Source: Clostridia bacterium (GTDB taxonomy: Bacteria; Bacillota; Clostridia; TANB77; CAG-508). From it: 10,533 bases of DNA. Position numbers and translations under genes: made by a program. Position 1 is the first letter of the stretch. Every line of letters begins with the position of its first letter. The DNA is taken from NCBI GenBank assembly GCA_900752095.1, contig CAADUD010000001.1, positions 1 to 10,533 of the forward strand, written 5' to 3'. Of the stretch, positions 1 through 6,307 are shown one piece after another. The notes under the pieces were generated by a model. The model saw only the letters and a program-made list of their open reading frames with translations, made no database searches and had not been told where the DNA came from.

Positions 1-84
1 AAAATTCTTCCAGGAGATAAAGTAAAAGTAGAATTATCACCATATGATTTAACCAAAGGTCGTATCACATGGAGAGCAAAATAA
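1..84 (+). CDS. infA: Translation initiation factor IF-1, C-terminal end (partial)
   Basis: The window opens inside a reading frame whose last 27 codons read like the C-terminus of IF-1: a KILPGDKV segment, then VELSPYDLTKGRITWR, then a TAA stop. IF-1 is a small OB-fold (S1-like) protein that binds the 30S A site during initiation. Only the last strands of the barrel are present; the start lies upstream of the window. It is followed 37 nt later by rpmJ, the usual infA-rpmJ order of the spc-alpha ribosomal cluster. Identity rests on the conserved PGDKV and ELSPYDL.GRI.WR motifs. Confidence 0.95.
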   Translation, partial: KILPGDKVKVELSPYDLTKGRITWRAK

Positions 85-121
85 TAAAAAATAGTATGCT
101 AAAAGAAGAGGTGAAAAGAGA

Positions 122-235
122 ATGAAAGTAAGACCATCAGTAAAGCCTATGTGCGAAAAATGTAAAGTCATTAAAAGAAAAGGGGTTATTAGAGTAATTT
201 GCGAAAACCCAAAACACAAACAAAGACAAGGGTAA
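122..235 (+). CDS. rpmJ: 50S ribosomal protein L36 (bL36), zinc-binding form
   Basis: A 37-codon gene, the standard length for L36. The protein starts MKVRPSVKPMCEKCK and ends NPKHKQRQG. Cys11, Cys14, Cys27 and His32 form the zinc ribbon of the C+ form, so this genome uses the zinc-dependent version here. L36 is a late-assembling 50S protein that contacts 23S rRNA. The ATG is preceded by an AGAGGTGA ribosome binding site at 107-114. It sits 37 nt after infA and is followed by a long non-coding leader before rpsM, where most ribosomal operons have only a short gap. Confidence 0.97.
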   Translation: MKVRPSVKPMCEKCKVIKRKGVIRVICENPKHKQRQG

Positions 236-454
236 TTTTAAAATAAGCATATAACACAAGTCATTGAAAATAGCGGCTGTAAGAAAACAAACAGTTTTCT
301 TAAACATTTTTAGGATTTGTGTTTATATATATGTCTATGAATATTATTGATTGGTTATCATAAACCAATGCATTTCACCAATAATGGTAGTAGATAACAT
401 TAACTTAAAAATAAAATAAATAGCAAAATAAAAACTATGGAGGTGCAAAGAAAA
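236..454 (+). promoter_or_regulatory. Structured leader upstream of rpsM, candidate autoregulatory RNA
   Basis: This 219-nt gap between rpmJ and rpsM holds no gene but has strong pairing potential. One long hairpin spans 249-328: 249-262 pairs with 314-328 (14 pairs, one bulged U), 264-271 with 306-313, and 280-288 with 294-302 (perfect 9 bp, loop AAACA). Between the last two helices lies an asymmetric loop, AGCGGCTG (272-279) opposite AAC (303-305), the only GC-rich patch in the spacer. A second unit has 343-349 paired with 379-385, enclosing a perfect 7-bp hairpin, 350-356 with 363-369. Nucleotides 354-359 could instead pair with 393-398, giving an alternative fold or pseudoknot. S4 (rpsD), encoded two genes downstream, is the known repressor of alpha operons in E. 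coli, so it is the natural candidate ligand; that is inference. I found no convincing promoter inside the leader. Confidence 0.6.
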
Positions 455-823
455 ATGGCTCGTATAGCAGGAGTTGATTTACCTAGAGAAAAAAGAATAG
501 AAATTGGTTTAACTTATATCTATGGTATTGGATTAACAAGCTCTCAAAAGATATTAGCAAAGGCAAATGTTAACCCAGATATTAGAGTAAAAGATTTAAC
601 TGATGACCAAGTACAAGCAATTAGAAATGCAATGGAAGGTTATACAGTAGAAGGTGATTTACGTAGAGAAGTTGCTCTAAATATTAAAAGACTAACTGAA
701 ATTGGATGCTATAGAGGTATGAGACATAGAAGAAGTCTTCCAGTAAGAGGACAAAGAACAAAAACCAATGCTCGTACAAGAAAAGGTCCTAGAAAATTAG
801 TTAGCAAGAGCAAAAAAGCCTAA
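455..823 (+). CDS. rpsM: 30S ribosomal protein S13 (uS13)
   Basis: A 122-residue protein starting MARIAGVDLPREKR, the normal S13 N-terminus. The helix-two-turn-helix region is followed by CYRGMRHRRSLPVRGQRTKT and the basic tail NARTRKGPRK near residues 106-114. S13 sits in the 30S head and contacts 16S rRNA, the subunit bridges and the P-site tRNA. An in-frame ATG at 437 would add six residues, but it overlaps the ribosome binding site GGAGGTG (439-445), and the family begins at MARIAG, so 455 is the start. It is the first gene after the structured leader and precedes rpsK by 22 nt. Confidence 0.97.
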   Translation: MARIAGVDLPREKRIEIGLTYIYGIGLTSSQKILAKANVNPDIRVKDLTDDQVQAIRNAMEGYTVEGDLRREVALNIKRLTEIGCYRGMRHRRSLPVRGQRTKTNARTRKGPRKLVSKSKKA

Positions 824-845
824 AAAGAGGAGGGAATAAAAAAAC

Positions 846-1247
846 ATGGCAACAAAAAATGTAACGAAAAAAACAGTTACTAGAAGAAGAGATAGAAAAA
901 ATATTGAAAAAGGAATGGCTCATATTCATTCTAGTTTTAATAATACAATTGTTACAATCACAGATGTTCAAGGAAATACACTTTCTTGGGCAAGTGCAGG
1001 AGAACTTGGATTTAAAGGTTCTAGAAAAAGCACTCCATTTGCAGCTGGAGAAGCAGCAGAAACTGCAGCAAAAGCAGCAATGGAACACGGATTAAAAACA
1101 GTAGAAGTTTTTGTAAAAGGTCCAGGTTCTGGCCGTGAAGCAGCAATTAGGTCATTACAATCAGCAGGTTTGGAAATTAGCTCTATTAAAGATGTTACTC
1201 CAATACCACATAATGGTTGCAGACCACCAAAAAGAAGAAGAGTATAG
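846..1247 (+). CDS. rpsK: 30S ribosomal protein S11 (uS11)
   Basis: A 133-residue protein of normal length. The conserved core runs from GMAHIHSSFNNTIVTITD (residues 23-40) through GFKGSRKSTPFAAG, and the C-terminus is PIPHNGCRPPKRRRV. S11 lies on the 30S platform near the mRNA exit and the 3' end of 16S rRNA. An AGGAGGG ribosome binding site at 828-834 precedes the ATG. It lies between rpsM and rpsD in one operon and shows nothing unusual. Confidence 0.98.
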   Translation: MATKNVTKKTVTRRRDRKNIEKGMAHIHSSFNNTIVTITDVQGNTLSWASAGELGFKGSRKSTPFAAGEAAETAAKAAMEHGLKTVEVFVKGPGSGREAAIRSLQSAGLEISSIKDVTPIPHNGCRPPKRRRV

Positions 1248-1273
1248 AATAGAAAGAAAGGTGAAAAAAAGAA

Positions 1274-1900
1274 ATGGCAAGATATAAAGATGAACAATGT
1301 CGTATTTGTCGTAGAGAAGGACAAAAATTGTTCTTAAAAGGATCAAGATGTTATACAGATAAATGTAGTATCTCTAGAAGAAATTATGCACCAGGACAAA
1401 ATGGTCAAAAAAGAAAAAAACTTTCTGAGTATGGTACTCAGTTAAGAGAAAAGCAAAAAACAAAATCTTTTTATGGAGTAAGTGAAAAACAATTTAGAAA
1501 ATATTTTGAAATGGCATCTGCTACAAAAGGAATTACTGGTGAAGTATTACTTCAAATTCTAGAAAGAAGATTAGATAATGTTATCTATCGCTTAGGATAT
1601 GGATCTTCTAGAGCACAAGCAAGAATGCTTGTAACTCATGGAACATTTGCAGTAAATGGTCAAAAAGTAGATATACCATCTTATTTAATAAAAGCAGGGG
1701 ATATTATTACTGTTAGAGAAAATAGAAAAGATAATGGCGTTATCAAATTAAATGTTGAAGAAAACGCAGCAAGACCAGTACCAGAATGGCTAGAAAAAGA
1801 CGCTAAAAGTTTAACTGGAAAAATTGTAAGATTACCAGCAAGAGAAGACGTTGATCTTCCAGTTGAAGAACATTTAATAGTAGAGCTTTACTCTAAATAA
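1274..1900 (+). CDS. rpsD: 30S ribosomal protein S4 (uS4), zinc-binding form
   Basis: A 208-residue protein. Cys9, Cys12, Cys26 and Cys31 give the four-cysteine zinc site of the C+ S4 type. The RNA-binding S4 domain covers about residues 98-160 (RLDNVIYRLGYGSSRAQAR, then VNGQKVDIPSYLIKAGD). S4 nucleates 30S assembly on the 5' domain of 16S rRNA and in several bacteria also represses its own operon by binding a leader RNA. Here rpsD is in the alpha operon between rpsK and rpoA, unlike B. subtilis, where it is a separate gene. The ribosome binding site AAAGGTG is at 1257-1263. A 144-nt structured gap follows. Confidence 0.98.
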   Translation: MARYKDEQCRICRREGQKLFLKGSRCYTDKCSISRRNYAPGQNGQKRKKLSEYGTQLREKQKTKSFYGVSEKQFRKYFEMASATKGITGEVLLQILERRLDNVIYRLGYGSSRAQARMLVTHGTFAVNGQKVDIPSYLIKAGDIITVRENRKDNGVIKLNVEENAARPVPEWLEKDAKSLTGKIVRLPAREDVDLPVEEHLIVELYSK

Positions 1901-2044
1901 TAACTAGAAGTTAGATATAGAATGTAATAAATTTATTTATAAAAAACATAAATTTTAACATGAAATAAAGATGAAGTAGGGTGAAAGTTAAAAAAATTTT
2001 AGTTAACAACCAGTCTCTAACTTCTAAAAATTAGGAGGTAAATA
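1901..2044 (+). promoter_or_regulatory. Structured rpsD-rpoA spacer with possible ribosome-binding-site switch
   Basis: The 144-nt spacer holds a perfect 11-bp long-range inverted repeat: TAGAAGTTAGA at 1905-1915 and TCTAACTTCTA at 2016-2026. Inside it are a perfect 8-bp AT-only hairpin (1929-1936 with 1948-1955, loop 11 nt) and a weak 5-bp stem (1987-1991 with 2003-2007), so the folded RNA would be a three-way junction. The 3' strand of the closing helix can instead pair with the rpoA ribosome binding site: CTAA (2017-2020) with TTAG (2031-2034), extended past one bulged G by 2014-2016 with 2036-2038. The two pairings exclude each other. That suggests control of rpoA-rplQ translation, but the ligand, if any, is unknown and I did not recognise a known family. 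Confidence 0.5.
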
Positions 2045-2992
2045 ATGATAGAATTTGAAAAGCCAAATATTAAATGCTTAGAAATGGATGCAGATAAACA
2101 TTATGCTAAATTTGTGTGTGAACCATTAGAAAGAGGATATGGAGTAACTATTGGAAATTCTCTAAGAAGAATTTTATTATCTTCTCTTCCAGGCAGTGCA
2201 ATTACTAGCGTAAAAATTGATGGAGTATTACATGAATTTTCTACTATTCCAAATGTAGTAGAAGATGTTCCAGAAATTATTATTAATTTAAAAAGCGTTA
2301 GTTTAAAACAAGACAAAAACGAAGAAAAAATCTTAAGAGTAGACTTTAAAGGTCCAGGAGAATTAAAAGCAGGAGATATTGTTACAGACGGGACTGTAGA
2401 AATTTTAAATCCAGATTTACATATTGCAACAGTAGCAGAAGGTGGACATTTAGTAATGGAATTAACTAGTAATATGGGTAGAGGATATAATACTGCAGAA
2501 AAAAATAAAAAGTCTGAGCAAGCTTTAGGAGTACTACCAATTGATTCTATTTATACACCTGTTAAAAAAGTAAATTATTCAGTGGAAAATACTAGAGTTG
2601 GACAAATGGTAGACTATGATAAATTGACAATTGAAGTTTGGACCAACGGAGGTTTAACTCCAGATGAGGCACTAAGCTTAGCTGCAAAGGTAATGACAGG
2701 GCATTTAGAGCTATTTATAGATTTGTCAGAAGCTACTAAAAATACACAAGTAATGGTAGAAAAAGAAGAATCTAAGAAAGAAAAAGTACTCGAAATGTCA
2801 ATAGAAGATTTAGAGTTGTCTGTAAGATCATTCAATTGTTTAAAAAGGGCAGGAATCTCGACAGTAGAAGATTTAACTAATAAAACAGAAGCAGATATGA
2901 TGAAAGTAAGAAATCTTGGTAAAAAATCTTTAGATGAAGTAACAAATAAATTACATTCTCTAGGTTTAGACTTTGCCAAAGAGGAAGAATAA
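2045..2992 (+). CDS. rpoA: DNA-directed RNA polymerase subunit alpha
   Basis: A 315-residue alpha subunit of normal length. The N-terminal dimerisation and assembly domain (about 1-228) carries the conserved GYGVTIGNSLRRILLSSLPG motif at 32-50, which helps recruit beta and beta-prime. A charged, Lys/Glu-rich linker spans about 230-250. The C-terminal domain (about 252-310) has VRSFNCLKRAGI and LGKKSLDEV; Arg261, Asn264 and Lys294 align with E. coli Arg265, Asn268 and Lys298, which contact UP-element DNA and activators. The start is fixed by AGGAGG at 2033-2038, 6 nt upstream. The ribosome binding site lies beside the alternative RNA pairing described for the preceding spacer. Confidence 0.98.
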   Translation: MIEFEKPNIKCLEMDADKHYAKFVCEPLERGYGVTIGNSLRRILLSSLPGSAITSVKIDGVLHEFSTIPNVVEDVPEIIINLKSVSLKQDKNEEKILRVDFKGPGELKAGDIVTDGTVEILNPDLHIATVAEGGHLVMELTSNMGRGYNTAEKNKKSEQALGVLPIDSIYTPVKKVNYSVENTRVGQMVDYDKLTIEVWTNGGLTPDEALSLAAKVMTGHLELFIDLSEATKNTQVMVEKEESKKEKVLEMSIEDLELSVRSFNCLKRAGISTVEDLTNKTEADMMKVRNLGKKSLDEVTNKLHSLGLDFAKEEE

Positions 2993-3023
2993 GATTAGAA
3001 AGATTAAGGAGGGAAAATAAGCT

Positions 3024-3548
3024 GTGGCAACAGATAGAAAATTAGGTAGACCAACCGATATTAGATTAGCAATGCTTAAAACTTTAACAACTGACCTTAT
3101 TTTACATGAAAAAATTGAAACAACAGAAAGCAGAGCAAAAGAAGTAAAAGCAATTGCAGATAGTTTAATTTCTTTAGCTGTAAAAGAAAAAGATAATTAT
3201 ACTATGGTAGATGTAAAAGTTTCTAAAGCAAAACTAGATAGCAAGGGAAATAAAGTAACCGAACTTGCAAAAAGCAAAAATGGTAAAGAATATTTAAAAG
3301 TAGTAAAAGAAACAACTACAGAAAAAAGACAAAAAGATATGCCATCTAGATTAAACGCTAGAAGAAAAATGATGAAGATGGTAAATAAAGTAAAGGACAG
3401 CGAGGGTAATAATATAGATTTAACAGCAAAATTATTTAATGAAATTGCTCCTAAATATGAAGGAAGAGTTGGAGGATATACAAGTATTCTTAAAGTTGGA
3501 CCTAGAAGAGGGGACAATGCAGAAGTTGTTATTTTAAAACTAGTTTAA
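3024..3548 (+). CDS. rplQ: 50S ribosomal protein L17 (bL17) with central insertion
   Basis: A 174-residue L17 starting at GTG (3024), with AAGGAGGG at 3006-3013 upstream. The N-terminal half (RKLGRPTDIRLAMLKTLTTD, then IETTESRAKEVK) and the C-terminal part (KLFNEIAPKYEGRVGGYTS, then KVGPRRGDNAE) are clearly L17. The usual bacterial protein is about 115-130 residues. Here about 55 extra residues, roughly 53-107 (nt 3180-3344), are inserted before the conserved LNARRK segment. The insert is Lys-rich and predicted hydrophilic, with a GNKVTELAKSKNGKEYLKVV stretch that looks like a beta hairpin. L17 sits on the solvent side of the 50S near the nascent-chain exit. Codon use matches the neighbours, so the insert looks native. 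Confidence 0.96.
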   Translation: MATDRKLGRPTDIRLAMLKTLTTDLILHEKIETTESRAKEVKAIADSLISLAVKEKDNYTMVDVKVSKAKLDSKGNKVTELAKSKNGKEYLKVVKETTTEKRQKDMPSRLNARRKMMKMVNKVKDSEGNNIDLTAKLFNEIAPKYEGRVGGYTSILKVGPRRGDNAEVVILKLV

Positions 3549-3552
3549 TCAT

Positions 3553-3581
3553 TTGCTCAAAGAATATTGGAAACTTACTAT
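3553..3581 (+). promoter_or_regulatory. Weak candidate sigma-A promoter for secG
   Basis: In the 59-nt gap between rplQ and secG, TTGCTC (3553-3558) and TACTAT (3576-3581) are separated by 17 nt, a three-of-six and a four-of-six match to the vegetative consensus. The same gap contains the inverted repeat CATTTGC/GCAAATG (3550-3556 and 3586-3592), which has no T tract and so is not a normal terminator. secG may equally be read through from rplQ. Confidence 0.2.
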
Positions 3582-3607
3582 AGAGGCAAATGTAGGAGAG
3601 TGTAAAT

Positions 3608-3856
3608 ATGGAAATTGCAAAATATATTGTATTAATTGTATATGTCATTGTATGTATTGCCTTAATTATATTGGCAACGATACAAAACAAAGAAAAATCA
3701 GGAGCTTCAGGAACTATTACAGGTTCTTCCACCAATAACTTTTATGAGCAAAATAAAGGAAGAACCAAAGAAGGTAAGCTAAAAAAATGGACAATTATCT
3801 TAGGAATTTTGTTTGTATTATTAGCAGTTGCTTTAGGTATCCTATATTTAGTATAA
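3608..3856 (+). CDS. secG: Protein translocase subunit SecG
   Basis: An 82-residue membrane protein with the SecG layout: a first membrane helix at about 5-25, a polar Gly/Ser-rich loop (SGASGTITGSSTNNFYEQNK, residues 31-50), and a second helix at about 61-81. The loop corresponds to the conserved GxxSGxxGGxS segment of SecG. SecG is the small accessory subunit of the SecYEG channel. The ribosome binding site TAGGAGAG is at 3593-3600. It is followed 10 nt later by a strong terminator. secG is commonly next to rnr in Bacillota, and rnr is indeed the next gene; its position directly after rplQ is less usual. Confidence 0.93.
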   Translation: MEIAKYIVLIVYVIVCIALIILATIQNKEKSGASGTITGSSTNNFYEQNKGRTKEGKLKKWTIILGILFVLLAVALGILYLV

Positions 3857-3866
3857 GAATAAGACA

Positions 3867-3897
3867 AAAAGTGGCAAAACTGCCACTTTTCTTTTTT
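3867..3897 (+). terminator. Rho-independent terminator after secG
   Basis: A perfect 10-bp stem (AAAAGTGGCA at 3867-3876 with TGCCACTTTT at 3881-3890), tetraloop AAAC, then CTTTTTT at 3891-3897. It ends the transcript coming from the ribosomal operon or secG, so rnr needs its own promoter in the following 80 nt. I see no clear -35/-10 pair there. Confidence 0.95.
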
Positions 3898-3977
3898 AGG
3901 GACAAGAGAAGAAATTATCCTAAAATGAGTAAGTTGGTGACACTTTATTAAATGGTTAAAAAGGGAAAGAGGAAATA

Positions 3978-6017
3978 ATGAAAAATAAAAAAGAATTAAA
4001 AGGAATTTTTAAAGGAAATCAAAAAGGTTTTGGTTTTGTTAAAATAGAAAATGCAGAAAATGAAATTTATGTATCTAGAGGAGATACAAAAGATGCAATT
4101 GATGGTGATGAAGTAATTATAAAACTATTAGAAAACCAAAATAGAGAAGATAAAAATCCAGAAGGGAAGATAGTAAGAGTTTTATCTCACAGTAGGGATA
4201 CCATAGTAGGGACCTTTCAAAAAAGTAAAAATTTTGGATTTGTTGTACCAGATGACAAGAAAATGAATACAGATATTTATATTTCTAAAAAGAATAGTAA
4301 AAAGGCAAAGAATAATCAAAAAGTGGTAGTACAAATTACAAAATATCCACAAGGTAATAAGTCGGCAGAAGGAAAAATTGTAGAAATTATTGGGCATATT
4401 AATCAAGCTGGTGTGGACATGTTATCACTTATAAAAGAATATAATTTAGCTTATGAATTTCCACAAAAGGTAATAGAAGAAGCGAAATCTTTAAAGCAAG
4501 AAATTGCAAAAAAAGATATACCAAACCGTTTAGATTTAAGAGAAAAAGAAATTTTTACAATTGATGGTGAAGATGCTAAAGATTTAGATGATGCAGTAGC
4601 AGTAGAAAAATTAGAAAACGGAAATTATTTATTAAATGTTTCTATTGCAGATGTTAGCTATTATGTAAAAGAAAGTTCTTTACTAGATAAAGAAGCTATG
4701 ATAAGAGGAACTAGCATTTATATGTTAGACAGAGTTATTCCTATGCTTCCAAGAGAACTATCAAATGGTATTTGTAGTCTAAACCAAGGAGAAGATCGAC
4801 TTGCCATTACTCTTCTTATGGAAATTGATGTACATGGAAAAGTGCTATCTTCTGATGTGAGAAAGAGCATTATTCATGTTACTAGAAGAATGAGCTACAA
4901 AGAAGTACAGGTTATTTTAAATGCAATGAAATCTAAAAATCATTTAAACAAAATAGAGAATAGCGATGTACTAGAAAATCTAAATGAACAAAAAACAAAT
5001 AAAGAAGAAATTTTACCAAAAAAACAAAAAGAAAAATTATTAAAAGATTGTCAAAGTTATTTAACACATTTTTTTAATATGGCGGAATTAGCAGGAATTT
5101 TAAAGCAAAGAAAAAGAATAGTAGGAAGTTTAAATTTAGATATTCCAGAAAGTAAAATTATTTTAAATGAAAATGGAATAGCAGTAGATGTAAAAAAATA
5201 TGAACATTATTTTTCTAACGAAATAATAGAACAATTTATGTTAATAGCCAATGAAACTATTGCCGAAAAGTTTTATTGGTTAGAGGCGCCATTTATTTAT
5301 CGTGTCCATGAAGTACCAGATTTAGATAAAGTAAGAGAACTAAATCAATTTTTATGGGGGTTAGGCTATAAAATTAAAACGGAGCAAGAACAAATACATC
5401 CAAAAGCATTTGCACAGGTATTGGAAAAAGTACAAGGAAAAAAAGAAGAAAGAGTAGTTTCTAATTTGATTTTACATACTTTAAAAGTAGCAAAATATGA
5501 AGCGGAAAACAAGGGGCATTTTGGAATTGCAAGCAAATATTATTGTCATTTTACTTCTCCAATTCGTAGATACCCAGACTTATTTATTCATAGAATAATT
5601 TCTAAATATCTAGAAAACAATTATCAATTAAAAGCTGATGAAATAGAAAAATATAATATACAAGCCGTCCAATATGCACAAAGTTCATCTGAAGCAGAAA
5701 GAATAGCACAAAAAGTAGAACGTGAAGCAGAGGATATGAAAAAAGCAGAATTTATGCAAGAAAAAATTGGAGCAGAATTTGATGGAATTATCTCTAATAT
5801 TACTTCTTTTGGAATTTTTGTAGAATTAGAAAATACAGTAGAGGGATTAATTAAATGGGAAGATCTAGGAAATGAATACTTTATCTTTGATGAAAAAACT
5901 AAAACTGCAATAGGTGAAAAAACTAAAAAGAAATATCAAATAGGTATGCCTATTCACATACAAGTAATCCGAGCGGATAAAAATATGAGAGAAATTGACT
6001 TTAAAATAAAAGATTAA
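3978..6017 (+). CDS. rnr: Ribonuclease R, without N-terminal helix-turn-helix domain
   Basis: A 679-residue 3'-5' exoribonuclease of the RNase II/R family, which degrades structured RNA and rRNA. Domains in order: cold-shock domain 1 (about 8-55, GNQKGFGFVKIE), cold-shock domain 2 (about 76-122, SKNFGFVVPDD), the RNB catalytic domain (about 183-540) and an S1 domain (about 597-677). The metal-binding aspartates are Asp196, Asp202, Asp204 and Asp205 in DGEDAKDLDD. Tyr248 matches E. coli Tyr324, the exit-product clamp. E. coli and B. subtilis RNase R (about 813 and 779 residues) begin with an extra winged-helix domain and have a longer basic tail; both are missing here. An in-frame stop at 3957-3959 rules out a longer start. 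A Lys/Asn/Glu-rich insert lies at about 318-352. Ribosome binding site AGAGG at 3968-3972. Confidence 0.96.
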   Translation: MKNKKELKGIFKGNQKGFGFVKIENAENEIYVSRGDTKDAIDGDEVIIKLLENQNREDKNPEGKIVRVLSHSRDTIVGTFQKSKNFGFVVPDDKKMNTDIYISKKNSKKAKNNQKVVVQITKYPQGNKSAEGKIVEIIGHINQAGVDMLSLIKEYNLAYEFPQKVIEEAKSLKQEIAKKDIPNRLDLREKEIFTIDGEDAKDLDDAVAVEKLENGNYLLNVSIADVSYYVKESSLLDKEAMIRGTSIYMLDRVIPMLPRELSNGICSLNQGEDRLAITLLMEIDVHGKVLSSDVRKSIIHVTRRMSYKEVQVILNAMKSKNHLNKIENSDVLENLNEQKTNKEEILPKKQKEKLLKDCQSYLTHFFNMAELAGILKQRKRIVGSLNLDIPESKIILNENGIAVDVKKYEHYFSNEIIEQFMLIANETIAEKFYWLEAPFIYRVHEVPDLDKVRELNQFLWGLGYKIKTEQEQIHPKAFAQVLEKVQGKKEERVVSNLILHTLKVAKYEAENKGHFGIASKYYCHFTSPIRRYPDLFIHRIISKYLENNYQLKADEIEKYNIQAVQYAQSSSEAERIAQKVEREAEDMKKAEFMQEKIGAEFDGIISNITSFGIFVELENTVEGLIKWEDLGNEYFIFDEKTKTAIGEKTKKKYQIGMPIHIQVIRADKNMREIDFKIKD

Positions 6018-6019
6018 AA

Positions 6020-6053
6020 ATCAGCCAAGAGGAGTGCATTCCTCTTGGCTGAT
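6020..6053. terminator. Hairpin terminator between convergent rnr and ger operons
   Basis: A perfect 14-bp stem (6020-6033 with 6040-6053) with a six-base loop GTGCAT. It starts 2 nt after the rnr stop and 4 nt before the stop of the small minus-strand gene. Read on the minus strand it is followed by TTTTTAATCT, a fair T tract; on the plus strand it is followed by AAATTTA, which is poor. It is therefore best explained as the ger operon terminator that also gives rnr a protective 3' stem or partial stop. Confidence 0.88.
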
Positions 6054-6057
6054 AAAT

Positions 6058-6228
6058 TTAACCATTAAAAAAAGAAACAATAGGGAAAATAAGCCCTGCA
6101 AAAGAAAGAATTAACAAACAAGTTCCACCGATTTTATTTTGATTTATTTTTATTTCATAGATACTATAAGTTGCACTTTCTATAAAAGCGAAGATTGCTA
6201 GTAAAATAACTAATATAAGAGTAAGCAT
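6058..6228 (-). CDS. Small two-transmembrane protein, candidate D-type germinant receptor accessory subunit
   Basis: A 56-codon ORF downstream of gerAC on the same strand. An AAAGGATGG ribosome binding site (plus positions 6238-6246) lies 9 nt before the ATG, and a terminator begins 4 nt after the TAA. The protein has one hydrophobic helix at about 1-24 (MLTLILVILLAIFAFIESAT onward), a short polar loop KINQNKIGG at 27-35, and a second helix at about 37-55 (LLILSFAGLIFPIVSFF). It has only four charged residues. Some Bacillus ger operons contain or adjoin short D genes encoding two-helix membrane proteins that modulate germinant receptors; size, topology and operon position match that class. 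I do not recognise the sequence itself, so the role is inferred. The 79-nt gap to gerAC holds nothing else. Confidence 0.72.
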   Translation of the reverse strand: MLTLILVILLAIFAFIESATYSIYEIKINQNKIGGTCLLILSFAGLIFPIVSFFNG

Positions 6229-6307
6229 TTATTTTTTCCATCCTTTCTTAATTTGGTATTACAGACTAGATAAATTAATTTTTTATATGATAAAAGAAAA
6301 AATTATT

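Noticed and set aside
280..310. The TAAGAAAAC/GTTTTCTTA hairpin as a transcription terminator
   Set aside because: The stem is nearly all A-U pairs, and the following T run is short and displaced; it fits better as the tip of the longer leader structure.
437..454. An ATG at 437 that would extend rpsM by six residues
   Set aside because: It overlaps the GGAGGTG ribosome binding site for the ATG at 455, and S13 proteins start MARIAG.
968..1324. Long open frames antisense to rpsK, rpoA, rplQ, rnr and the ger genes
   Set aside because: They have no ribosome binding sites or recognisable motifs, and their composition mirrors the codon use of the conserved genes on the other strand.
1901..2044. 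A T-box or known metabolite riboswitch before rpoA
   Set aside because: No T-box AGGGTGGNACCGCG core and no terminator is present; GTAGGGTGAAAG at 1976-1987 is only a superficial resemblance.
3898..3977. Promoter for rnr
   Set aside because: TAAAAT at 3921-3926 resembles a -10, but no -35 lies at proper distance; other combinations put the start site too close to the ribosome binding site.
6277..6304. Inverted repeat AATTTTTT/AAAAAATT between gerAC and the small gene
   Set aside because: It is made of A and T only, in a very AT-rich stretch, with a 12-nt loop; chance is sufficient explanation.
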